A stretch of 64,000 nt of DNA from Skermania sp. ID1734 (GCF_007489285.1 NZ_VLIY01000007.1:124001-188000); one strand, 5' to 3'. Positions 28,102-36,406 are shown, counted from the first letter of the stretch. Notes: a model not told the origin generated them from the letters alone. A program made the numbers and translations.

Positions 28102-29067
28102 TCAGTGGTGTTTCTTCTTGGGCACCGGGGTGCCCTTGCCGATGATGTGGTCGCCCGGATCGTAGTGCGCCCAGCCGCCTGCGTTGTAGCCCTCGAGGTC
28201 GAACACGGTCTCGCAGAACTGCTTGCCGAACAGCGAGAGGTAAATGCTGCGGTAAACCGCAATCGCCTTCTTGGCCTTGTCCTTTGCCGCGTCGGCCTTG
28301 GGCTGCGCCTCCACCAGCGAGTAGCGGCGGAAGTCCTCGACCGGCTCTTCGGAGAACCGCACCAGCCCCAGTCGGTTGAGATTGGCCAGGTAGTGCTGGT
28401 CGCGGTCCGGCCACGCGCAGCCGGCCATGTCCGCGATCATGTTGATGCCGCCGGCGAGGCGTTCCGAGCCGACGCCGAACGGCGTCTTGGTGCGGATGTC
28501 GATCGCCGGTTGTGGGCCCGACACGGCGAGGAACCGCAGGATGCGCGCCTCGTCGGGGGTCAATTCGTGCAAAATCGCCGCGAACGAGGGATGCGCGCCC
28601 CGAGGCTGACTGGACGGGTTCCACGACTTCTTGATCAGGCCGTTGCCGTAGTTCTTGAGGTTGTCGACGGTCCCTCGTTTTGCCCGTGCCTCATAGCCGT
28701 TGGTGGAATCCTCGAGGCCGAGCACCGAAACCGCAGCGTGGCGAACCTGCTCGACGCGGGTGTCGAAGATCTCCGACAGGGGTTCGCCGGCGCTCACCTC
28801 CTCGGCGATCTCCTTGGCGGTGTCGATTGAGCCCTTCGTGAACGCGCCCATTGCCCGCAGCAGCGAGGACCCGGCGAGCTTGGCCAACGCCATCGGGTCG
28901 GTGGTGCCGCTGGCGGCACCGGCCTTGGCCAGGTCAGCGGCGAAGCTGGAGTGCTTTTCGTTCTCGGTCGACGGCCGCTTGGGCAGCTCGGCCGGTTCCG
29001 GCGTCTCGGCTTGCGGATTGGTGGATTCGTCTGGGTCCGGTGTTGCGTGTGTCATTGTCGTCACCAT
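28102..29067 (-). CDS. Abi-alpha (DUF4393) family protein, copy 2
   Basis: A 321-residue soluble protein with the same core as copy 1: HPSFAAILHELTPDEARILRFL, SGPQPAIDIRT, YLANLNRLGLVRF and YSLVEAQP. The N-terminal ~100 residues are acidic and alanine-rich (PDPDESTNPQAETPEPAELP), unlike copy 1, so the pair has diverged outside the core. The tail is lysine/histidine rich (VPKKKHH). The ATG at 29067 overlaps the stop of the second DUF445 gene; the in-frame ATG at 29055 is an alternative. A hairpin terminator follows. Confidence 0.75.
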   Translation of the reverse strand: MVTTMTHATPDPDESTNPQAETPEPAELPKRPSTENEKHSSFAADLAKAGAASGTTDPMALAKLAGSSLLRAMGAFTKGSIDTAKEIAEEVSAGEPLSEIFDTRVEQVRHAAVSVLGLEDSTNGYEARAKRGTVDNLKNYGNGLIKKSWNPSSQPRGAHPSFAAILHELTPDEARILRFLAVSGPQPAIDIRTKTPFGVGSERLAGGINMIADMAGCAWPDRDQHYLANLNRLGLVRFSEEPVEDFRRYSLVEAQPKADAAKDKAKKAIAVYRSIYLSLFGKQFCETVFDLEGYNAGGWAHYDPGDHIIGKGTPVPKKKHH

Positions 29068-30437
29068 CCGAAAATGAGTAGGTGGACCGCGCCAACGACG
29101 ATACCCAGCAGGCCGCCATGCGCGTAGAGGAGCCAAGCATCCTGTTCGATTGCCGAGTAGAGCAGGTCCATGAACTCGTCGACGGGTAGTTCTCGCAGCT
29201 TCTGCGAGGCGAAGGCGTCGATCTTTTCCGACTGTTCTTTGCTGAACTCCGCGTCCTGCAGGATCGACGGCGCGAATTCGACGGCGGCGCCGCCGGCGCC
29301 GGTCTGAATGGAGGAGAACTCGCGAGCACCGACCGCGACCTTCACCAGGGAGGTGACGGGTCCGAGGATTTTGGTGATTTCCCGTTGCATCATGTCCTGC
29401 AGCAGGCCCGTGGTCTTGTCACCGCGGGGTCCGTAGAGCAGCTCGTTGGCGATGTTTTCCAGCGTGAGCACCTGGTAGGCGAGCATGTGGCCGAAGTCGC
29501 CGGCGGCCTGATATTGCCGCTTGGCCAGCTTGGCTTGCTTCCATGGATACTTCCAGCGCGGCTGTGGATCACCCGGCGTGAACACCACCTTGATGGCGAT
29601 GATGTTCACAGTGATTCCGATCAGGGCGGCGACGAGCAGAACGATGATCCATTTCGGAATCGCCTCGATGATCGGAATGTGCGGCATGGCGATCAAGAAC
29701 AGTGCGAGGCCCACGCCGAACGGCGCACCGAGCAGGCCACTGCGAACCATGAAGCGCAGTTCCGGGGCGCCCATGCCGTGGAAGATGTCGACCACGATCT
29801 GCGGGTTGCGACGCATGTGCCCGACTGCCAGCAGCTTGATGTCGAGGAGTTGATCGATGTTGTCGCCGATGACGCGGAACGCCTTCTGGGCAATGCTGGG
29901 CAGTTCCTGCTCGACGCGCTGGTAGACCAGCTCCTTCATGTTCGGCGGCAGATCTTGCCAGAACTGCTTGTTCTCCTTCTCCATCACGTCATCGACCATC
30001 GGACGGAGTTGAACCTTGGCAATTTCCGCGACGTGTTTGGCGATTCCGTCCGGGTCGAGTTCGCGATAGAAGTCGCTGACGTTGCCGATCTTGGCGATCG
30101 CCTTGTCGACCACGATGCTGGCCATCTTTTCGGCTCGGGCGGGCACGAAGCCCTGGAAGCCGAGGATGCCGCCGGGCGCAAAGATCGGCAGGATCTGCAA
30201 CTTGCGCGGCAGGAACGCGAAGACGGTTTTGACGCCGGGCACGTAGAAACCGCTGAATCGCACGGGAGAGAACAGCATGATCACGCCGGTCCAGTTCGTC
30301 AGCAGACCGGCGATGGCGCTGAATATCGGGATGCTGACGATGTCGACGACCCATTCCGGCTGGTGGGTTATCTCTTCCCAGTCGAGAAGCCCGAACATAC
30401 CGGTGGAAGCTAGAAAGGTCGAATCCACATAGGACAC
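29061..30437 (-). CDS. DUF445 family membrane protein, copy 2
   Basis: A 458-residue paralogue of the gene at 26515. It shares LLTNWTGVIMLFSPVRFSGF, FQGFVPARAEKMASIVVDKAIAKIGN, the soluble helical middle (QLLDIKLLAVGHM), two central membrane helices (LGAPFGVGLALFLIA and IIVLLVAALIGITVNIIAIKV) and the C-terminal YAHGGLLGIVVGAVHLLIFGW. Overall it looks about as divergent from copy 1 as expected for an old duplication. The last codons TGG-TGA overlap the start of Abi-alpha copy 2, the same junction layout as in the other pair. Function unknown. Confidence 0.8.
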   Translation of the reverse strand: MSYVDSTFLASTGMFGLLDWEEITHQPEWVVDIVSIPIFSAIAGLLTNWTGVIMLFSPVRFSGFYVPGVKTVFAFLPRKLQILPIFAPGGILGFQGFVPARAEKMASIVVDKAIAKIGNVSDFYRELDPDGIAKHVAEIAKVQLRPMVDDVMEKENKQFWQDLPPNMKELVYQRVEQELPSIAQKAFRVIGDNIDQLLDIKLLAVGHMRRNPQIVVDIFHGMGAPELRFMVRSGLLGAPFGVGLALFLIAMPHIPIIEAIPKWIIVLLVAALIGITVNIIAIKVVFTPGDPQPRWKYPWKQAKLAKRQYQAAGDFGHMLAYQVLTLENIANELLYGPRGDKTTGLLQDMMQREITKILGPVTSLVKVAVGAREFSSIQTGAGGAAVEFAPSILQDAEFSKEQSEKIDAFASQKLRELPVDEFMDLLYSAIEQDAWLLYAHGGLLGIVVGAVHLLIFGW

Positions 30438-30605
30438 GGGAACAGCTCCTTGCGAACCTAGATCGGCACTGCTTGGTCAATGCTTGCTCAATATCTTGGC
30501 CGGTTGCACGCGCCGCGTCCTGAAAATGGCGGATATCCGTACCCGTCGGTTACAAGTTTTGCGGACCGAATGTCGGGTGGACATTGATCAAGCGGTGGTG
30601 GAAAC

Positions 30606-30651
30606 GCTGATCTTGTCGAGCCGGGGGGAGAATTGGCTCGACAAGATCAGC
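30606..30651 (-). terminator. 17-bp perfect hairpin downstream of universal stress gene
   Basis: GCTGATCTTGTCGAGCC (30606-30622) and its exact reverse complement (30635-30651) flank a 12-base G-rich loop. It starts 13 bases past the minus-strand stop at 30664. Its position fits transcription termination; only three T residues follow. Confidence 0.6.
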
Positions 30652-30663
30652 CGGTACGCACGC

Positions 30664-31434
30664 TTACCCGCGAGTTGTATTGACGAGTAAGAGATTTGTT
30701 TCGAGGCCGTGAGTGACCTTGTTCGCGATCGAGCCCAGCAGCCGGGACGGCCCACTCATGCTCTTGTTGCCGATGACCATCATTTCGTATTTCCAGCCGG
30801 CCAGGATCAGGGCGCTACCGGCCTGCGGGTCGACGAGCACCTCCCGGTCGACGTCGGCACCGAGCCCGAGCGCGGCAAAGGCCTCGTCGAGAACCTTGTC
30901 GCCGTCGTCCTGGCTGCGCGCGGCGGTGATGAGGCGGGCGCGGGCATCGAGTGCGCGGGCGATATTGAGCCCCCGGGTGACCGCACGGTAGGAGGTTTCG
31001 GTGCCGTCGGTGGCCAGCGCGACGAAGTTCCAGTGTTTCGGCGCGGGATCGCGCGCGTACAACACGTCGGCCAAACTGTGGTGCGACAAACGGTTGGACG
31101 TGCTGCCCACCAACCGGCTGCTGGCCCGGTGCAGGCCGGACGACCCGACGACGAGGAGGGAATCCGGATTGTCGTTGGCGGCGGCGATGAGCACGTCCGG
31201 CGGATCGCCGCCCGACTGCTTCGGGTTGATCTCGGCCACCCCGAGGGTCCGCAGTTGTGCTTCGGCGGTATCCAGAATGCCGGCGGCCCAGTCTTTGTCC
31301 TTGTCGTCCTCCCGAACACAGATGACCTCGACCGGCACGCCGAGCCCGACCGCAATCTGCCCAGCTACTTGGGTGGCGGCCTGCGCGTCGGTTGATCCAT
31401 CCGTTCCGAGCAGAATGCGCGGATACGATCCCAT
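30664..31434 (-). CDS. Universal stress protein, tandem UspA domains, copy 1
   Basis: A 256-residue protein of two Usp domains (about residues 1-120 and 130-256). Each begins with the Usp-type nucleotide-site strand (ILLGTDGSTDA; FVALATDGTETS). Each ends with the G-X2-G-X9-G-S/T style ATP loop (VVGSSGLHRASSRLVGSTSN; VIGNKSMSGPSRLLGSIANK). Usp proteins of this type bind ATP and respond to hypoxia, stationary phase or envelope stress in mycobacteria. The ATG at 31434 has GGAAGGA upstream. It is paralogous to 37050-37847 and sits next to DUF445 copy 2. Confidence 0.92.
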   Translation of the reverse strand: MGSYPRILLGTDGSTDAQAATQVAGQIAVGLGVPVEVICVREDDKDKDWAAGILDTAEAQLRTLGVAEINPKQSGGDPPDVLIAAANDNPDSLLVVGSSGLHRASSRLVGSTSNRLSHHSLADVLYARDPAPKHWNFVALATDGTETSYRAVTRGLNIARALDARARLITAARSQDDGDKVLDEAFAALGLGADVDREVLVDPQAGSALILAGWKYEMMVIGNKSMSGPSRLLGSIANKVTHGLETNLLLVNTTRG

Positions 31435-31683
31435 CGATTGATCCTTCCAAATGTGGCGGAAGTCCACGACCGTTGTGGAAGTTTCGGTCTTGGCGTGCGA
31501 GCGACACCGGCCGCTTATGCTCCGTGCGGCTCGACGGGCGTTGACGCTACACCGAATCACTGTTTCGAGGAGGTGGTTCGCAGAATCCGTAACTGACCAA
31601 ATCGCGGCCCAAGCTGGACGCAAGTCTCGGTTTGGCCGTCGTTGTCCGGGAATGGGTCATTTCCCTGACGCTGATGCGGTACC

Positions 31684-31712
31684 TTGACTGGCGTTCAACT
31701 CGGCAGGTTTAT
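31684..31712 (+). promoter_or_regulatory. Possible promoter for the DUF6230 gene
   Basis: TTGACT (31684-31689) lies 17 bases before GTTTAT (31707-31712), a housekeeping-like -35/-10 pair 17 bases ahead of the ATG at 31730. The -10 match is weak. The leader would be very short. Confidence 0.25.
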
Positions 31713-31729
31713 CCGAGATTAGGGATGAA

Positions 31730-32419
31730 ATGACAACCGTGACGGCTGACGCAGTGACCCGCGGCGGCACACGGTGGCGGCGTACCGGGTTGTTGCTGCT
31801 GCCCGCGCTGCTGCTCGTGTTGCTGATGACCGTGTTGCTGCTGCAGGGCGTCATCCCTATTCACCTGGCCATCTCCGGGCAGCGGTTCAAACTTTCGTCC
31901 AATGGTCCGGCGAAATTACACGGGGTAGCCGCCTATCCGTCCACGATGAAGATGAAAGACGGTTCGCACGTACCTATTGTTCTGGCCGCAGTGCCGCAAG
32001 CGGATCTCCCGGACGGAATGTGCCTTTCGCTCGTTTTGACTTTTCCGATCATCGGGACGAACACAATTCAATTCAGAACCAATAATCGCACCGAAGCCAA
32101 CGATCTCAGTGCAAGCATCGACCATTTGCAATTGACCGATGCGCTGCTCAACGCAAAAACCGTCGACAAGAAAGTGCCGGAAGACATCCGTAACAGCGTC
32201 GGCCAGGGCTTGGTGGTAAACAAGGACGCTTCGAGCCTGGTAGGTCTGCCGTCGGGGCAGCCAGGGGGGTTCGGGCTGCAAGGTGCAGGCATGGCGACGA
32301 CGCAGAGACTGAAAGTCAATGCTGACGGCGCGATCATCGCCGGGACGGTGACGCTGAACGGTATTGCCATTCCCAAGGTGGGACACGGCAGCGGAGTCGA
32401 GCACCACGAGTGCTTTTAG
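31730..32419 (+). CDS. DUF6230-like exported protein, copy 1
   Basis: A 229-residue protein with a basic start and one signal anchor (about residues 18-40, LLLLPALLLVLLMTVLLLQG), then a beta-rich exported domain. It carries the block GQPGGFGLQGAGMATTQ shared with the proteins at 33595 and 35698. It has two cysteines in the exported part, one central (DGMCLSL) and one at the extreme C-terminus (HHECF), which probably form a disulfide. Related proteins in streptomycetes and nocardioforms are annotated as DUF6230, from memory; the function is unknown. The next gene starts eight bases later. Confidence 0.7.
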   Translation: MTTVTADAVTRGGTRWRRTGLLLLPALLLVLLMTVLLLQGVIPIHLAISGQRFKLSSNGPAKLHGVAAYPSTMKMKDGSHVPIVLAAVPQADLPDGMCLSLVLTFPIIGTNTIQFRTNNRTEANDLSASIDHLQLTDALLNAKTVDKKVPEDIRNSVGQGLVVNKDASSLVGLPSGQPGGFGLQGAGMATTQRLKVNADGAIIAGTVTLNGIAIPKVGHGSGVEHHECF

Positions 32420-32426
32420 AGGCGGA

Positions 32427-32912
32427 ATGAACGAGCAAGCATCGACGACATCGAGCACGACGGAACCGCGCGGTGGTGGCCCGCTCGCCAGGTTTCGCCA
32501 CTTCCGCTGGACCAGGCCGTTCTGGGGCGGGTTGTTCATCATCGTCGGCGGATTGATCATGGGTTGGCTGCCGCTTGGGCCGGTGACCGAGATTATCCAC
32601 CTCGGCTTCGGCGGGATTGGCGGCTATCTGTGCGCTCTCGTGCTCATCGCGATGGGGCTGATCATCTGGTTCATCCCGGGCTCGCGCGTCGTCGCCGCAA
32701 TCATCGCCGTCATTGTTTCGTTGATCTCTTTTCCAGTGACCAACATCGGCGGGCTCGTGGTCGGCATGCTGTTGGGCTTGTTTGGCGGCGCCATGGCGTT
32801 CGGATGGTCGCCGGACAAGCCACGCCGCGCCGGATGGCGGCGACGCCGGGCGGCTCGCCGGGACGCGCAAGAGCGCGACCGTGAGCCCGTCAGCGGGGGG
32901 GCACCAAGGTGA
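32427..32912 (+). CDS. DUF6114-like membrane protein, copy 1
   Basis: A 161-residue protein with about four membrane helices. The signature RWTRPFWGGLFIIVGGLIMG precedes the first helix and is shared with the gene at 34335 (RRTRPFWGGLWMIIGGW). The C-terminus is a basic cytoplasmic tail rich in arginine. It starts with AGAGGCGGA just upstream of the ATG, eight bases after the DUF6230-like gene. The pairing with DUF6230 is known from other actinobacteria; the role is unknown. Its last 23 bases overlap the convergent signal peptidase gene. Confidence 0.7.
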   Translation: MNEQASTTSSTTEPRGGGPLARFRHFRWTRPFWGGLFIIVGGLIMGWLPLGPVTEIIHLGFGGIGGYLCALVLIAMGLIIWFIPGSRVVAAIIAVIVSLISFPVTNIGGLVVGMLLGLFGGAMAFGWSPDKPRRAGWRRRRAARRDAQERDREPVSGGAPR

Positions 32913-33495
32913 CGTCGGTGCTGATTCGGCCAATGCGCGATGGCGGGTATACCCGCCACGTGACAGCGCCCTCGAGCAGTGCGACCGGTGCCCAACCGTT
33001 GCGCCGGGAGTCCTCCGACACGTTGAGGTTGTCTCCGAGAACGAAGACCATTCCCGACGGAACAGTTTGTGGCTCAGGGGCGTTGGATCTTTCGCCCGTG
33101 CCGTCGCAACAGTTGCTGGTGGCCATGCCCCAGTTGCCGCTCCATGCCGGGTTAGCCACGGTCAGCCACGGCCCGGTACCGCTCGGGCGCACCCGCACCA
33201 CCCCAGGATCGGAGCCCCGCTTTTCGATTTCGATCACGTCGCCAGGCAGTCCGATCACCCGCTTCACAAAGTCGCCTCCGCCGGGCGTGAACCTGCCGAT
33301 CATCACCGCAAACCGGGCCGGCGCAGCGTTCGGGTCGACCAGCACGCGATCGCCATTGCGCAGCGTCGGTTCCATGCTGACACCGTCGATGTGTCGGGCG
33401 CGCACCGCCACCACGGCGATGCCAGCGCAGATAGCGGCCGTAAAGATCGCGGCAACCACCAACAGTCGCTGTCGAAATTCAGGCCGTTTGATCAT
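32890..33495 (-). CDS. Type I signal peptidase (S26 family)
   Basis: A 201-residue membrane-anchored serine protease with an N-terminal anchor (LLVVAAIFTAAICAGIAVVAV). The nucleophile Ser40 is in GVSMEPTL, the general-base Lys78 in DFVKRVIGLPGD, and box E is GDNLNVSEDSR. It cleaves signal peptides from exported proteins. It is shorter than the housekeeping mycobacterial LepB. It sits inside the DUF6230/DUF6114 block, convergent with one and divergent from the next exported-protein gene, so it may process that local set. The dedicated role is inference. Confidence 0.92.
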   Translation of the reverse strand: MIKRPEFRQRLLVVAAIFTAAICAGIAVVAVRARHIDGVSMEPTLRNGDRVLVDPNAAPARFAVMIGRFTPGGGDFVKRVIGLPGDVIEIEKRGSDPGVVRVRPSGTGPWLTVANPAWSGNWGMATSNCCDGTGERSNAPEPQTVPSGMVFVLGDNLNVSEDSRRNGWAPVALLEGAVTWRVYPPSRIGRISTDVTLVPPR

Positions 33496-33594
33496 CTGTC
33501 ATCCGATTCGTCAGTCATACTTGCGCCCGGACGGGGCCAGTACGAACCGTGAATCGGTCCCCTGTGTTCCCCGAACGCCGGAAGGGAAATCCGC

Positions 33595-34341
33595 ATGCAC
33601 CCAATGATTCGGCGCAGCGCGCACAGTATCGGACAACGTACTGCGAAGCTAGTACGGCGCTCCCAGCAACATTGCATGTCCGCCTCGCGGTCATGGAACG
33701 AGCACATGCTCGCCAGTGCTCAGAACGCCAACGGCACGCGCTGGGGTCGCGGTCTTGCGGTGATGCTGCCGTCTTTCCTCGTGGTAGGCGGACTCGGCGC
33801 ACTGATCGCCCAGGGCGCGCTCGCCGCCAACTTCGCGGTAGGCAGTCAGCAGATGCAGATAACTGCCGACAAGATCGACGCACAGGGCCTCGGCATTGTG
33901 ATGGCCTCGACGAATGTCAAGAACAGTGACGGCAGCACGTCCGCGGCGCCGGTCCTGCACGCAGCGTTGCAGTCGGGCACCATCGACAACCTCTGCCTGA
34001 TCGCCACTCAATCTCTGCTCGGCGCAAAGTATTCGGTGATCATTGCCGCTCCGCACGGCGAACAGAACGTCAATGGCGCGGACGTCAACTTCGATCTCAC
34101 CGGGCTCGAGACTTCGCCCGCGGTCCTGAACAACGCGATTCTCGGAAAGTCCGCCGACGAGATCTCGGTAGGTGGAAAGTCGCTGGGCGGACAACCTGGC
34201 GGGTTCGGATTGGATGTATCGCAAGGCACCGCAACCTTGAACAACCTGAAGGCGCCGGCCTATTCGGCCGATGTGCTCGGCTCTCTCGAGGTGCCCAATC
34301 TGAAAGCGTCGTTGAAGCCGGGGGAGGCGACGGGTTGCTGA
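33595..34341 (+). CDS. DUF6230-like exported protein, copy 2
   Basis: A 248-residue protein with a long basic cytoplasmic N-terminus (about 50 residues), one signal anchor (GLAVMLPSFLVVGGLGALIAQ) and a beta-rich exported domain. It shares GGQPGGFGLDVSQGTATLNNL and a central NLCLIATQSLLG with copy 3, and has a terminal Cys (EATGC), giving the same two-cysteine arrangement as the paralogues. An internal ATG at 33676 or 33706 could be the real start, since the N-terminus is unusually long. It overlaps the next gene by seven bases. Confidence 0.7.
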   Translation: MHPMIRRSAHSIGQRTAKLVRRSQQHCMSASRSWNEHMLASAQNANGTRWGRGLAVMLPSFLVVGGLGALIAQGALAANFAVGSQQMQITADKIDAQGLGIVMASTNVKNSDGSTSAAPVLHAALQSGTIDNLCLIATQSLLGAKYSVIIAAPHGEQNVNGADVNFDLTGLETSPAVLNNAILGKSADEISVGGKSLGGQPGGFGLDVSQGTATLNNLKAPAYSADVLGSLEVPNLKASLKPGEATGC

Positions 34342-34922
34342 GTAATCTCCTCGATCGCGAAGACGGCGACACGGCACAGCCGCCCGCAGAGTCAGCTCCG
34401 GCGCAAGCGGCTCGCCCGAACCTGCGTGACTCTATCGGCCGAGCAATCAGCAATGGCCGGAACCGAATTCAGCCGGCGCGGGCCTGGTTCCGAGCGTTCC
34501 GCCGAACCAGGCCGTTCTGGGGCGGCCTGTGGATGATCATCGGTGGCTGGTGCATTCTGCGACTGTCGATGGTGTCGATTCAGGTGGTCATGTCGGCGGG
34601 TCTGACCGGGTTCGGTGGTTGGCTGTCTGGCGGCGGCCTGATCATGTGCGGTTTGTTCGCGTGGGCGGCGCCGAGCCAGCGCTATGTCGCCGGCTTGATC
34701 GGTCTGCTCCTCGGCGTTGTGTCGCTGGTCATTTCGAATCTCGGCGGTCTCGGACTGGGCATGTTGTTCGGGGTCATCGGTGGTTCGATGACCCTTGCCT
34801 GGGGACCCAAACGCACGCGCAAACCTACTGCTGCTGCGGTGGAAGACGACACCGAGTCGTCGGACCACATCGAGGCGGGGGACCACACCGAGTCGGGCGA
34901 GGCAAGTGAGCCTGCCGGATGA
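34335..34922 (+). CDS. DUF6114-like membrane protein, copy 2
   Basis: A 195-residue protein: a hydrophilic N-terminal ~60 residues, the signature RRTRPFWGGLWMIIGGW, then about four membrane helices and an acidic C-terminal tail (EDDTESSDHIEAGDHTESGE). The acidic tail contrasts with the basic tail of copy 1. It overlaps the upstream DUF6230-like gene (seven bases) and the downstream gene (ATGA, four bases), so the four genes from 33595 to 36372 form one tightly packed operon. Confidence 0.7.
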   Translation: MLSNLLDREDGDTAQPPAESAPAQAARPNLRDSIGRAISNGRNRIQPARAWFRAFRRTRPFWGGLWMIIGGWCILRLSMVSIQVVMSAGLTGFGGWLSGGGLIMCGLFAWAAPSQRYVAGLIGLLLGVVSLVISNLGGLGLGMLFGVIGGSMTLAWGPKRTRKPTAAAVEDDTESSDHIEAGDHTESGEASEPAG

Positions 34923-35701
34923 TCCCCGGCAACGTGCGGCAGCGTCGTGGGCCGCTGCGCATCCTGCTTGTCCTGACCGTGGCCGCGCTGCTGTCGGGAA
35001 CTGCCTACGGTCCGGCGAGGATCGCGGATGCTCTTGGTCTGCACCGCATGCCACCGCCGCCGCCCGAGTCGGTCGGGTTTCTTCCGGATCCGCGCCCAAT
35101 CGAAATTATTTCGCCTACCGCGAGGGTGATCGGGCTGTCGAAGGTCGTGCCCAATCAGGCGCTGCGCTTGGCCGACGGCAGCATGTCGCCGCCGGACATG
35201 CTTTACCTGCGGGCAAAGGCAATCGAACTCGACAAGCTCTCCATCACACAGTTGCGCCCGGGTCAGTCGAAGTTCTCGCTGAACAACAAGGGGTCCGGTG
35301 ATCAGGCCGCGCTCGTCGGCTCGCCAAGTCCGGATTCGGTGGTCGAAATCTGGGTGCGGCCAGTTTCGCTGAAACTGTGCGTCACCGCCCAGACACTCAA
35401 AACGATCATCGTGAACTATGCGGGTGTGTTCGGCGGTCGCCTCGATCAGGTGCTCCAGTTGCTCGCCGACGCCTTCACGCCGTTTGCGAACGGTCCGCTC
35501 GGCCCAGTGGGGCCGTGCCTGCCGATCCAGTCGCTGTTGCCGCTTATCGGTGTGCTCATCGACTACGGTGTGCCGCTGCCGGCGGTGCTCCCCGTCGCCG
35601 GTTTGGATCTGAATGTGTATGTCCTGAAGGTGGCGACGAGCGGGCCACAGACGCCGTCGATCGTGCTGCCACTCGGTCAGCTGGAGGTAGCCCCGGCATG
35701 A
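34919..35701 (+). CDS. Secreted or anchored protein of unknown function
   Basis: A 260-residue protein with a signal anchor (about residues 14-32, RILLVLTVAALLSGTAYGPA), a proline stretch (MPPPPPES) and a long exported region. It has two cysteines, VSLKLCVTAQTL and GPVGPCLPIQSLLPLIG. I do not recognise a family. Strand-rich blocks such as MLYLRAKAIELDKLSITQL vaguely echo the neighbouring DUF6230-like proteins but the GQPGGFG block is absent. Four-base overlaps with both neighbours indicate coupled expression and a shared envelope function. Confidence 0.6.
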   Translation: MIPGNVRQRRGPLRILLVLTVAALLSGTAYGPARIADALGLHRMPPPPPESVGFLPDPRPIEIISPTARVIGLSKVVPNQALRLADGSMSPPDMLYLRAKAIELDKLSITQLRPGQSKFSLNNKGSGDQAALVGSPSPDSVVEIWVRPVSLKLCVTAQTLKTIIVNYAGVFGGRLDQVLQLLADAFTPFANGPLGPVGPCLPIQSLLPLIGVLIDYGVPLPAVLPVAGLDLNVYVLKVATSGPQTPSIVLPLGQLEVAPA

Positions 35702-36372
35702 CAAAAAACGACGCAGCCAAGAGCGAAACGGAGCCCACCCAGCGTTGCGGGACCAGGTGGGGGCGCGCGTCGGTCGCTCTGGTGCTTAGTCTGGGTGTTT
35801 GCGCCGGGCTGGGTGTGGCAATGATGAACGGTGCACTCGCCACGACTATCACTGCTACCCAGGCCAAAGGCACACTGACGACCAGCGGCCTGCAGGGCAC
35901 TGGCCTCGGCGCCGTCGTGAAGCCGGTTCCTGTCAAGGACTCCAGCGGCAAAGTGCATCAGTCGTGGGTGGCGCGGTTCGGTCTACAGCACGCTTCGGTG
36001 AAGGATCTGTGCATCACCGAGAAGGCGAGCCTGCTGGGCCAGGTGGTCACGTTGATGGTCACGGTTGGGGGGCCGAACACGCCCGCCGATATCGAGTTGG
36101 GCGGCGTGATACTCGACGCCTACAAGGCCGACGCCAGAATCGTCCTCAAAGGAACGACCGCCATCAACAAGAACGGCCGCGATGTGGCCGTGGCAGGTTC
36201 GCCGATCACGCTCGACGGTCAGCCGGATGAATTCGGATTGCAGTCGGAAGCAGCTGAACTGCAGAACGTCACGGGCACCATCTCGACCATCCAAGTGCCT
36301 GCTGGCTTGTCGGCGCCGAGCGTGCGCGGAACGTTCGCGTTCGGTGACCGCAACTGCCCGACCCCGTCGTGA
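35698..36372 (+). CDS. DUF6230-like exported protein, copy 3
   Basis: A 224-residue protein with a basic start, one signal anchor (SVALVLSLGVCAGLGVAMMN) and an exported domain. It shares DLCITEKASLLGQVV with copy 2 (DLCLIATQSLLGAKY) and a version of the glycine block, DGQPDEFGLQSEAAEL. The second exported Cys is near the C-terminus (DRNCPTPS). Start ATG 35698 overlaps the upstream stop by four bases. It is the last gene of the 33595-36372 operon. Confidence 0.7.
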   Translation: MTKNDAAKSETEPTQRCGTRWGRASVALVLSLGVCAGLGVAMMNGALATTITATQAKGTLTTSGLQGTGLGAVVKPVPVKDSSGKVHQSWVARFGLQHASVKDLCITEKASLLGQVVTLMVTVGGPNTPADIELGGVILDAYKADARIVLKGTTAINKNGRDVAVAGSPITLDGQPDEFGLQSEAAELQNVTGTISTIQVPAGLSAPSVRGTFAFGDRNCPTPS

Positions 36373-36406
36373 GGGCGGGCAGTTCGGCCGTTGCTCGCTC
36401 GGTTGC

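Noticed and set aside
30484-30690. 68-codon plus-strand frame between DUF445 copy 2 and the Usp gene
   Set aside because: It runs through the 17-bp terminator hairpin and shows no recognisable features or ribosome site.
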